Part shown: positions 1 through 4,862 of the stretch, piece after piece | Position numbering within the stretch: the stretch's first letter is position 1 | Layout: every line of letters starts with the position of its first letter | Assembly: GCA_023954795.1 (NCBI GenBank) | Contig: JAGSHA010000225.1 | Span: 1 to 5,737 of the forward strand | Direction of reading: 5' to 3' | Origin: Oceanospirillaceae bacterium | GTDB taxonomy: Bacteria > Pseudomonadota > Gammaproteobacteria > Pseudomonadales > Balneatricaceae | Length of the DNA stretch: 5,737 nucleotides | Notes under the pieces: model-generated | What the model was told of the DNA's origin: nothing | Database searches by the model: none | What the model saw: only the letters and a program-made list of their open reading frames with translations | Translations under genes and position numbers: made by a program

Positions 1-390
1 ATGTCTGGCATCCTCGATGAAAAGCTGGCGCAGCACTCAAGTGGTTTGGACGGTTTGCACGGCTTCTTTGAACAGGTGTTGTTCGAGCCCGCGCTGGGCG
101 AGGAGGGGCAGGTCTGTATGTTGATTAAAACCCTGTCGGAGCTGACAGATACGCATGCTGAACTGCGGGCGCAAGCGATTGCTTCGTTAACTACGATGGA
201 GCATCTGTTCACGGATATTATCCGTGACGCTCAGGTTTCAGGCGAGATCATCCGTGACGAGGACCCGCAGCGCGTGGCCCGTAGTCTGCAAGTTCAGTTG
301 ATTGGGATGCGCAGCTACTATCAAAGTACCGGTGATCAGGACGCGGTGCGTCATTTGCTGGATGATGCCTTCAGTCGGATTCGTGTTTGA
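1..390 (+). CDS. TetR/AcrR-family transcriptional regulator, C-terminal part (5' end outside window)
   Basis: The reading frame is open from the first base and ends in TGA at 388-390, giving 129 residues. The ATG at base 1 is probably an internal Met: TetR proteins usually have about 190-210 residues, and there is no helix-turn-helix here. What remains is an all-helical ligand-binding and dimerisation domain. Its features are a segment with FFEQVLFEPAL, a Cys at residue 39 (in QVCMLIKTLSELT), and a long helix with EHLFTDIIRDAQVSGEI, followed by DPQRVARSLQVQLIGMRSYY. The pattern of an 'A..G.I....DP...A..L...L.G' stretch is typical of AcrR-like C-terminal domains. The protein would be a cytoplasmic repressor; its ligand and target are unknown. 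It converges on the SDR gene and need not regulate it. Family assignment is fairly sure; specificity cannot be read. Confidence 0.8.
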   Translation: MSGILDEKLAQHSSGLDGLHGFFEQVLFEPALGEEGQVCMLIKTLSELTDTHAELRAQAIASLTTMEHLFTDIIRDAQVSGEIIRDEDPQRVARSLQVQLIGMRSYYQSTGDQDAVRHLLDDAFSRIRV

Positions 391-401
391 CAGACCGATC
401 T

Positions 402-426
402 TGAGCCGGCGGTTCATACCGGCTCA
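402..426. terminator. Hairpin between convergent genes, possible bidirectional terminator
   Basis: TGAGCCGG at 402-409 and CCGGCTCA at 419-426 form a perfect 8-bp G+C-rich stem around a 9-base loop. It lies 12 bases after the TetR stop and 30 bases beyond the SDR stop, between two convergent genes. Neither strand shows a T tract after the stem, so it is not a textbook intrinsic terminator. It may still end transcription or protect 3' ends. Confidence 0.5.
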
Positions 427-456
427 GTGTCAGGCGAGCATTATCGCACGCCTCCC

Positions 457-1056
457 TTATAGATAATCGGTGACGTCCAGTGTTTCACCGTGCATGTCGC
501 CATTGACGGCCACATCGTATGCAATTGATGTATCAACCGCAGACACGCCGTAGGTTGAATCCATCCCCATCATCTCCATTGTCTCTTTTACAAACGCCGG
601 TGCGACCACATTGACGCGAATGTTTTCCAGCTCCAGTGCTGCGGCTTTGACATAACTTTCCAGCGCACCATTAGCCATGCTGATTGTTGCACTGCCTGGC
701 ATCGGCTGGCGTGACAGAATGCCTGATGTCAGCGTGATTGAGCCGTGGTTGTTTACAAAGTCCCGCCCGATACGTATCAGGTTAATTTGTCCCATGAGCT
801 TATTGCTCAGCGCCAGTGTGTAATCGGCATCGCTTTGCTCACTGAGCGGGCCGAAGTTAGCGAGGCCTGCGGTTGAAATGACGGCGTCAACGGGACCGGT
901 TTTTTCAAACATCCCCTTAATAGAATCCGTATTTCCCAGATCAACCGTTACATCACCATCTCGATATCCTGCGGCGATGACTTCGTGTTGGTTGCTCAGA
1001 CGATCTGCGACTGCTTTACCGATTGTGCCTGTTGCGCCAATGACCAGAATTTTCAT
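457..1056 (-). CDS. SDR-fold oxidoreductase-like protein lacking the catalytic Tyr/Lys (Lin1944-like)
   Basis: This encodes a 199-residue cytoplasmic Rossmann-fold protein. The N-terminus MKILVIGATGTIG carries the nucleotide-binding glycine motif (GATGTIG, residues 7-13). VDL at 38-40, STAG at 61-64 (position of the usual NNAG) and SITLTSG at 106-112 (the active-site Ser strand) follow the classical SDR order. The YxxxK motif is absent: about 13 residues after Ser111 the sequence reads ATISMANGALESYVKAAALEL, with Ile and Asn where Tyr and Lys should be. The known Lin1944-like SDR subgroup keeps the fold but lacks the catalytic residues, and its short length and NGA-E-x-x-V-x-AAALEL helix match this protein. 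The ATG at 1056 is chosen because AGGTGGAG sits 6 bases upstream. A GTG at 1068 would lie inside that ribosome binding site. It is divergent from the LysR gene and probably controlled by it. Redox function is uncertain; a role as an NAD(P)-binding sensor or a non-canonical reductase is inference. Confidence 0.87.
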   Translation of the reverse strand: MKILVIGATGTIGKAVADRLSNQHEVIAAGYRDGDVTVDLGNTDSIKGMFEKTGPVDAVISTAGLANFGPLSEQSDADYTLALSNKLMGQINLIRIGRDFVNNHGSITLTSGILSRQPMPGSATISMANGALESYVKAAALELENIRVNVVAPAFVKETMEMMGMDSTYGVSAVDTSIAYDVAVNGDMHGETLDVTDYL

Positions 1057-1148
1057 GTTGTGCTCCACCTGTTGTGTTCGTTGATGGGGATAAGCGTATT
1101 CTTGTGCGTTAGAATGAAAAATAACGTCAAAAAGAAAACATTATTCTC
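1057..1148. promoter_or_regulatory. Divergent SDR/LysR control region with inverted repeat
   Basis: These 92 bases separate the divergent start codons and must hold both promoters. ATTCT at 1098-1102 and AGAAT at 1111-1115 form an inverted repeat with an 8-base spacer near the middle. T1099 and A1111, or T1102 and A1114, fit the T-N11-A core of LysR operators. On the minus strand TTGACG (1130 down to 1125) is a good -35 for the SDR gene, but I find no convincing -10 at the right spacing. On the plus strand TAGAAT (1110-1115) could be a -10 for the LysR gene, overlapping the repeat. Operator identity is inferred from the gene arrangement. Confidence 0.45.
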
Positions 1149-2054
1149 ATGAAAAGAAATATCGATCTGATCAAAGCGATGCGGACCTTTCTTGTGGTGG
1201 TTGAGCATCAGAGCTTTACGGCTGCGTCTCAGGCGCTGAATCTGGTCACCTCTGCGGTCAGTCGACAAGTGTCAGATCTGGAGAAGCACTTTGACTGCCA
1301 GCTGTTGTATCGCACTACTCGAGCGATGCATCTGACAGCAGAGGGGCAGTTTTATCTGGAGCAGTTTAAAGATGTGCTGGAACGGCTGGATTCGCTTGAA
1401 ATGCTGACTTCAGAGCGCCAGCAGAAGGTGACGGGTCATCTGCGTATGACCACACCGATTAATATTGGCCGCTTGGGTATTCAGAAGAAGGTGAGTGATT
1501 TTCTGTGTTTGCATCCCGACGTGACGTTGTCGTGGATGTTGGTCAATCGCTTCGTGAACTTAGTCGAAGAGGGGGTTGATCTGGCGATCCGTGTGGGTGA
1601 CTTGCCGGATTCAAGCCTGATAGCCCGCCAGTTCACAACGCTGAGTGTGCACTTTGTCGCCAGTCCTGATTATCTGTTGAAGCACGGTACACCCAAGCAC
1701 CCTAAAGAGCTGGCCAATCATCAGTGTGTATTGGACAGTTCGATCCGTACGCCCAGGCGTTGGCGATACAATACGGATAAAGGGGAGCAGCAGGTGAGTG
1801 TGAAAGGCGCCATCGAGGTGAATCAGGGAGGACTCGCCGCAGAGTTTGCGGCAGCGGGGCATGGTGTCGCGTTGTTGCCGGAGTTTCTGGTGCAGGCGTA
1901 TGTTGAGCGGGGGGAGTTGGTGCATATTCTTAGTGAGTATCAACTGCCGAAAGTGCCGGTATCACTGGTGTATCCGGCGAATCGTATGGCCAGTCCGGCA
2001 CTGAAATCGCTGGTGGATTATCTGCTTGAGCACCGTCACAAAGACAAGGGCTGA
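1149..2054 (+). CDS. LysR-type transcriptional regulator, CrgA-like
   Basis: The gene encodes 301 residues, the usual length for a LysR regulator. The winged helix-turn-helix is at about residues 9-67. AMRTFLVVVEHQSFTAASQAL leads into the recognition helix (VTSAVSRQVSDLEKHF), then LLYRTTRAMHLTAEG forms the wing. A linker helix precedes the effector domain, which starts near residue 96 (GHLRMTTPINIGRLGI) and shows the CrgA-like features VNLVEEGVDLAIRVGDLPDSSLIARQF and GHGVALLPEFLVQAYVERGELV. The protein should act in the cytoplasm as a tetramer binding T-N11-A sites. Divergence from the SDR gene makes that gene the likely target, with autoregulation. The start at 1149 gives the normal LysR N-terminus, although there is no strong Shine-Dalgarno upstream, only an A-rich run with AAAGAAAA. 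The inducer is unknown. Confidence 0.93.
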   Translation: MKRNIDLIKAMRTFLVVVEHQSFTAASQALNLVTSAVSRQVSDLEKHFDCQLLYRTTRAMHLTAEGQFYLEQFKDVLERLDSLEMLTSERQQKVTGHLRMTTPINIGRLGIQKKVSDFLCLHPDVTLSWMLVNRFVNLVEEGVDLAIRVGDLPDSSLIARQFTTLSVHFVASPDYLLKHGTPKHPKELANHQCVLDSSIRTPRRWRYNTDKGEQQVSVKGAIEVNQGGLAAEFAAAGHGVALLPEFLVQAYVERGELVHILSEYQLPKVPVSLVYPANRMASPALKSLVDYLLEHRHKDKG

Positions 2055-2070
2055 AAAGAGTCGCAGGAGA

Positions 2071-2090
2071 GCGCGAAAAAAATTTCGCGC
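2071..2090 (+). terminator. Hairpin after the LysR gene, probable terminator
   Basis: GCGCGAAA (2071-2078) and TTTCGCGC (2083-2090) make a perfect 8-bp stem with an A4 loop, 16 bases after the LysR stop codon. The following TATATTAG is A/T-rich but is not a proper T tract, so efficiency is uncertain. On the minus strand nothing upstream would need terminating here. Confidence 0.5.
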
Positions 2091-2118
2091 TATATTAGAA
2101 AGTTTCAGTACACAGGCG

Positions 2119-2146
2119 TTGACTCTGAAAAGAATATCTATAAAAT
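2119..2146 (+). promoter_or_regulatory. Sigma-70 promoter of the cold-shock gene
   Basis: TTGACT at 2119-2124 is a 5/6 match to the -35 box. TAAAAT at 2141-2146 is a 5/6 match to the -10 box, and the spacer is 16 bases. The start would be near 2153, leaving a leader of about 150 bases before the ATG at 2304. This length is similar to the roughly 160-base leader of E. coli cspA. An overlapping TATAAA at 2139-2144 has too short a spacer. The start site is inferred, not measured. Confidence 0.6.
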
Positions 2147-2152
2147 AAGCGC

Positions 2153-2303
2153 CAGCTCGAAAGAAAGTCACTCGTTTATTAAGCTGCGTTACGTCGAAGT
2201 ATTCATAATACCTCGTCCTGAAGTTCTTAAATAACAGTCAATTTTTCACGCTATTTACGCCTCTTGAAGGCACTCTTATTTATTTACGTTAGGAAAGATT
2301 ATA
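2153..2303 (+). promoter_or_regulatory. Long structured 5' leader of the cold-shock mRNA
   Basis: About 150 bases with no ORF lie between the inferred start of transcription and the cold-shock ATG. GTATT (2200-2204) and AATAC (2208-2212) form a stem around CAT, extended with one mismatch by CGA (2196-2198) and TCG (2214-2216). The ribosome binding site AGGA (2291-2294) stands 9 bases before the ATG in an A/T-rich, probably open stretch. By analogy with E. coli cspA, whose leader folds differently at low temperature and favours translation, this leader may be a temperature-responsive element. I do not find a clear match to the E. coli cold box. Confidence 0.45.
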
Positions 2304-2510
2304 ATGGCTACTGTTACTGGCACAGTTAAATGGTTCAACGAAACTAAAGGTTTCGGTTTCATCGAACAGGAAAACGGCCCAGACGTATTCGCTCACTTCA
2401 GCGCTATCTCTGGTTCCGGCTTCAAAACTCTGACTGAAGGTCAGCGTGTTGAGTTCTCTGTTACTCAGGGCCAGAAAGGTCCTCAGGCTGAGAACATCGT
2501 AGCAATCTAA
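2304..2510 (+). CDS. Cold-shock protein, CspA family
   Basis: This is a complete 68-residue single cold-shock domain, the normal length for the family. It is a five-stranded OB fold that binds single-stranded RNA and DNA and acts as an RNA chaperone in the cytoplasm. KWFN (9-12), the RNP1 motif KGFGFI (15-20) and the RNP2 motif VFAHF (28-32) are present; RNP2 has Ala30 where E. coli CspA has Val. The C-terminus GQKGPQAENI is standard. AGGA lies 9 bases before the ATG. Codon choice is that of a highly expressed gene: all seven Phe are TTC, all three Asn AAC and all four Ile ATC, unlike the flanking genes. It is probably monocistronic, with a long leader and a strong terminator. Whether it responds to cold or is constitutive cannot be told from the protein. 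Confidence 0.97.
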   Translation: MATVTGTVKWFNETKGFGFIEQENGPDVFAHFSAISGSGFKTLTEGQRVEFSVTQGQKGPQAENIVAI

Positions 2511-2552
2511 TTTTAGATTCAGCTACAACCAATGTGAGCTAGCTTACGTTGG
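2504..2552 (+). repeat. Two hairpins at the 3' end of the cold-shock gene
   Basis: AATCTA (2504-2509) and TAGATT (2514-2519) form a 6-bp stem overlapping the stop codon. It is followed by a 24-base imperfect palindrome at 2529-2552, starting CCAATGTGAGCT. There all 12 half-site positions pair if two G-U wobbles are allowed. Neither is followed by a T tract, so neither is likely the terminator itself. They may stabilise the 3' end of an abundant mRNA, or 2529-2552 may be a protein-binding dyad. Confidence 0.5.
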
Positions 2553-2560
2553 ATGAAGAG

Positions 2561-2591
2561 AGGGTAAGGCTTTTGGGTCTTGCCCTTTTTT
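2561..2591 (+). terminator. Intrinsic terminator of the cold-shock gene
   Basis: AGGGTAAG (2561-2568) pairs with CTTGCCCT (2579-2586), with one T-G wobble and a 10-base loop. The T of the last pair begins a run of six T at 2586-2591. This is a textbook Rho-independent terminator 50 bases after the stop codon. Confidence 0.85.
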
Positions 2592-2620
2592 ATTGCCTGC
2601 GTTTTACCTTTCCTACCCGT

Positions 2621-2638
2621 TTGTGAATCTCATCACAA
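2621..2638 (+). promoter_or_regulatory. Putative CRP/Vfr-type operator upstream of the YHYH gene
   Basis: TTGTGA (2621-2626) and TCACAA (2633-2638) form a perfect dyad separated by 6 bases. This contains the exact TGTGA-N6-TCACA core of the CRP binding site. Its centre is near 2629.5, 106 bases before the YHYH start codon, so it fits an activator site. For class II activation the start would fall near 2671, where TACGCT at 2659-2664 is a weak -10 candidate. For class I it would be near 2691. The promoter is not resolved; the region to 2735 is T/C-rich on this strand. Confidence 0.6.
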
Positions 2639-2735
2639 CCGATGGCTTTTCCCTTCTTTACGCTTTTTCTCACATTTTCCCCTTATTCGTTGCATATGGT
2701 TTAACCTCTATCCGCGACTAAGAAGGAGAGATGTA

Positions 2736-3866
2736 ATGCGCATATGGATCTCTGGGCTGGCGCTGGCGATATCCTTATCGGGACAAGCTGCGTACGCTCA
2801 TCAGCAGAACAGTGAGCAATGGGTTGGCTGGGAAGGCGAGCAACCCGGTGTGATACGCACATTGGTCGATATGTTGATCAGCCCTGCGTATGCCGAGGCG
2901 CAAATACGTGTTGATGGAAACTATCGGCTGATCAGTTCGAACGGTTTACCCGAGCACAACACGGGGCGCTTTCCCAATGCAAATAACCCGAATGCTATTC
3001 GCGAGCAATCGGTGACCTATCGGGTACCGGTAAAACCGATTTATCGGGAGCGTATAACCCCATTGGGGATGTGGCCGTTTGGTGTAGCAATCAACGGCGT
3101 GCCGTTTGATCCAGGTGCCGCCGAATTCTGGCGGCGTAATCCACGTTCCGGTTGGCAGTATGAAGCGCTGAGTGGGGCGGTAAACTTGGGTGTGGATCAC
3201 AACAATGCTCATGTTCAGCCGACCGGTTCCTATCACTACCATGGACTGCCGACCGGCTTGCTGGAACGTTATTCTGATTCGAGTGTGCCGATTTTACTCG
3301 GCTATGCGGCGGATGGCTTTCCGATTTATGGGCCTTACGGTTATCGCAACCCCAATGATGATCGATCCGGGATGCAGAAGCTGAGAGGGAGTTATCAGGT
3401 GAAGGGCGGTCAGCGCCCTGATGGTCCCGGTGGCCGTTATGACGGCTCCTTTGTTCAGGACTACGAATATATCGTTGGTTTGGGAGATCTGGACGATTGT
3501 AATGGGCGCAACGGTGTCACGGCTGAATACCCCGAGGGCATCTATTACTACGTGGTAACGGATAATTTTCCGTTTATTCCCCGCTGCTTTCACGGAACGC
3601 CGGATCGCAGTTTTATGCGTGGTCCCGGTAGTGGTCAGGATCGTTCGGATGGTCAGGCTGTTGGTGACTCACCGCGGCAACACCCGCGTGGTATGAGGCA
3701 GTCGCAACGCGGATCAGGCGGAATGCGACGTCCGCCACAAGAGGCGATTGATGCGTGTAACGGCCGTGAAAAAGGTGACCGGGTGAACTTTACTACGCCA
3801 TTTGGGCATAGGATTTCCGGTGTCTGCCAGCAGCGTGATGGCGAGCTGTTTGTTATTCCGGGTTAA
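2736..3866 (+). CDS. Exported YHYH-domain protein
   Basis: The gene encodes 376 residues from the ATG at 2736, which has AGAAGGAGAG 5 bases upstream. In-frame earlier starts back to 2580 would begin in the terminator of the previous gene. Residues 1-21 are a signal peptide (MRIWISGLALAISLSGQAAYA, likely cut after AYA), so the protein is periplasmic or secreted. The core is a YHYH domain, about residues 75-290. It contains VDHNNAHVQPTGSYHYHGLP (YHYH at 166-169), GYAADGFPIYGPYGY (189-203), GPGGRYDGSFVQDYEYI, DCNGR (Cys255), EYPEGIYYYVVTD and PRCFHGTPD (Cys284). The His/Asp/Tyr-rich motifs suggest a metal site, but the family's activity is unknown to me. A Gln/Arg/Gly/Ser-rich linker (about 295-335) joins a small C-terminal module (336-376, PPQEAIDACNG to GVCQ) with Cys341 and Cys364. 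It is flanked by terminators, so probably monocistronic. The membership is sure; the function is not known. Confidence 0.92.
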   Translation: MRIWISGLALAISLSGQAAYAHQQNSEQWVGWEGEQPGVIRTLVDMLISPAYAEAQIRVDGNYRLISSNGLPEHNTGRFPNANNPNAIREQSVTYRVPVKPIYRERITPLGMWPFGVAINGVPFDPGAAEFWRRNPRSGWQYEALSGAVNLGVDHNNAHVQPTGSYHYHGLPTGLLERYSDSSVPILLGYAADGFPIYGPYGYRNPNDDRSGMQKLRGSYQVKGGQRPDGPGGRYDGSFVQDYEYIVGLGDLDDCNGRNGVTAEYPEGIYYYVVTDNFPFIPRCFHGTPDRSFMRGPGSGQDRSDGQAVGDSPRQHPRGMRQSQRGSGGMRRPPQEAIDACNGREKGDRVNFTTPFGHRISGVCQQRDGELFVIPG

Positions 3867-3883
3867 GAATACGTTTTGTGTTG

Positions 3884-3895
3884 GGCGTGCACGCC
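3884..3895. repeat. Perfect 12-base palindrome
   Basis: GGCGTGCACGCC is a perfect palindrome 17 bases after the YHYH stop codon and 7 bases before the larger terminator hairpin. It could be a dimeric regulator's site or part of a double hairpin. With no loop it would be a poor RNA stem. Confidence 0.4.
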
Positions 3896-3902
3896 ATACT
3901 AC

Positions 3903-3929
3903 CGCACCGGGTTACTAACACCCGGTGCG
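3903..3929 (+). terminator. Strong hairpin after the YHYH gene, probable terminator
   Basis: CGCACCGGGT (3903-3912) and ACCCGGTGCG (3920-3929) form a perfect 10-bp G+C-rich stem with a 7-base loop. It lies 36 bases after the YHYH stop. The sequence after it, CTTCTACCTG, is only moderately T-rich, so termination may be partial. The promoter of the following DUF2986-haemoglobin unit should lie between here and 3983. TATCAT at 3940-3945 is a possible -10 without a good -35. Confidence 0.6.
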
Positions 3930-3983
3930 CTTCTACCTGTATCATGTAGCTCTCAAAATCTCTAACGGGTTTACAGCAGCACA

Positions 3984-4142
3984 ATGAACAGACGTAAAAA
4001 GATCACACAGATTCTGACTAAGAAGGCTAAAAAGGCCAACGCTAGAAACCAGATATCCAACAAGCCGCGTTATGTCTCAAAAGCTGACCGCGAAAAGTTG
4101 GAAGATTCTGAATCTGACAACGCTGCTGTTGCCGAGTCATAG
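3984..4142 (+). CDS. Small basic DUF2986-family protein
   Basis: The gene encodes 52 residues from ATG at 3984 to TAG at 4140-4142. The sequence begins MNRRKKITQILTKKAKKANA and continues NQISNKPRYVSKADREKLE. This is the conserved DUF2986 pattern (MNRRKKI..IL.KKAKKANAK...KPKYISKADREKLE), so it is a genuine gene despite its size. The N-terminal half is strongly basic (about ten Lys/Arg in the first 21 residues). The tail from residue 39 is acidic and variable. There is no signal peptide or membrane segment, so it is presumably cytoplasmic and may bind nucleic acid or ribosomes (inference from charge). Its function is unknown. The ribosome binding site is weak. The stop codon is 12 bases from the haemoglobin start and overlaps that gene's ribosome binding region, so the two are very likely one operon. 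Confidence 0.85.
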   Translation: MNRRKKITQILTKKAKKANARNQISNKPRYVSKADREKLEDSESDNAAVAES

Positions 4143-4154
4143 TAGGAGCTGATC

Positions 4155-4580
4155 ATGCATTCCATCTCTGAACCTGATACGACTCAACCGGCCTACGGTG
4201 TGGGCGATACTTCTTTGCGGTCAGCGGGTGGTGTTGAAGGCGTCCGCGTACTGGTTGATCATTTTTACGATGCGATGGAGAGTCTGCCGGTTGCGGAGGG
4301 TATTCGTAAAATGCATCCGGATGATCTGGAAGAGTCACGCGACAAACTGGCGCGCTTTTTAAGCGGTTGGTTGGGTGGTCCAAAGCTGTACTCTGAGAAG
4401 TACGGCTCCATTCGTATTCCGCACGCACACGCTCATTTGCCAATTGGTACGGTTGAGCGAGACGCCTGGCTGGCGTGTATGGAGCACGCGCTGACCTTTA
4501 TGGATTACCCTGACGATTTCAAAGCCTATCTTATGACACAGTTGTTTGTACCTGCTGAGCGCTGTCGTACGCGGGACTAA
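4155..4580 (+). CDS. Group II truncated haemoglobin
   Basis: This is a complete 141-residue protein of the trHbII (HbO-like) family, a small 2-over-2 globin binding haem and O2 or NO. The ATG at 4155 has TAGGAG 6-7 bases upstream. Family signatures are YGVGDTSLRSAGG (14-26), LVDHFYDAM (33-41), RKMHPDDL (51-58), LARFLSGWLGGPKLYSEKYG (65-84), IPHAHAHLPIG (88-98) and ERDAWLACMEHAL (101-113). By alignment with Mycobacterium HbO, His92 is the proximal haem ligand (F8), Tyr38 is B10, Trp105 is G8 (a hallmark of group II) and His54 occupies CD1. The N-terminal 13 residues extend beyond the globin core. It follows the DUF2986 gene in an apparent operon. Roles suggested for relatives are NO or peroxynitrite detoxification and O2 chemistry; here the role is inference. 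I see no convincing NsrR or FNR site upstream. Confidence 0.95.
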   Translation: MHSISEPDTTQPAYGVGDTSLRSAGGVEGVRVLVDHFYDAMESLPVAEGIRKMHPDDLEESRDKLARFLSGWLGGPKLYSEKYGSIRIPHAHAHLPIGTVERDAWLACMEHALTFMDYPDDFKAYLMTQLFVPAERCRTRD

Positions 4581-4634
4581 CTGCTGAATGTGATCAGCGG
4601 ACCCCGCAGTTCTGAAATGAATGAACACTGCGGG
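4581..4634 (+). terminator. Tandem hairpins after the haemoglobin gene, probable terminator
   Basis: Directly after the stop, CTGCTGA (4581-4587) pairs with TCAGCGG (4594-4600), with one wobble and a 6-base loop. Two bases later CCCGCAGT (4603-4610) and ACTGCGGG (4627-4634) form a perfect 8-bp stem with a 16-base loop, followed by TTT. The second hairpin is the likelier terminator, though its T tract is short. Confidence 0.55.
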
Positions 4635-4862
4635 TTTGAGCCTGACGATTGTACACTGATGAACGTTTTTTAACCGAATCTCGATGCGCTCCTCGGTGCC
4701 GAGCGTGCACTGACTGAACAAAAAGTTGATCTCCCTCCACTTCTCCTGAAGAAATAGATCCATCCGGGTCGAAATTTCATCTCACTGAGCTATCTTTCTT
4801 ATTCCGTGTTGGCGTTACTGCCCGCCGGAATTGTGTCTGAAACTTATCAGCAAGGAAGAATT
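4635..4862 (+). other. Non-coding stretch before lemA
   Basis: I see no supported gene on either strand between the haemoglobin hairpins and lemA. It should contain the lemA promoter, but no pair of boxes with proper spacing stands out. TTGTAC at about 4650 and TTGGCG at 4809-4814 are isolated -35-like hexamers. A T6 run lies in AACGTTTTTTAACC (about 4662-4675). A short dyad, CTCGG-TG-CCGAG, lies near 4692-4703. A minus-strand reading frame across it continues antisense into the haemoglobin gene and is not credible. Confidence 0.4.

Noticed and set aside
1057..1068. GTG start for the SDR gene adding MEHN
   Set aside because: The GTG lies within the AGGTGGAG ribosome binding site of the ATG at 1056, which gives the normal start of the Rossmann strand.
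1611..1943. Minus-strand frame inside the LysR gene
   Set aside because: It is a shadow of a well-conserved LysR effector domain. The protein has no family features.
2580..2735. N-terminal extension of the YHYH protein from a TTG at 2580
   Set aside because: It would begin inside the cold-shock terminator and run through the CRP-like site. The ATG at 2736 has a strong ribosome binding site and opens a signal peptide.
3867..4154. NsrR, FNR or NorR operator controlling the haemoglobin unit
   Set aside because: I looked for TTGAT-N4-ATCAA and AAGATGCATTT-like patterns and saw none convincing.
4359..4763. Minus-strand 134-codon reading frame across the gap before lemA and into the haemoglobin gene
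   Set aside because: More than half lies antisense to a clear globin gene. It has no ribosome binding site at its start and no recognisable family.
4806..4862. Upstream start for lemA adding 19 residues
   Set aside because: The ATG at 4863 has a good ribosome binding site and gives the standard LemA N-terminal membrane helix.
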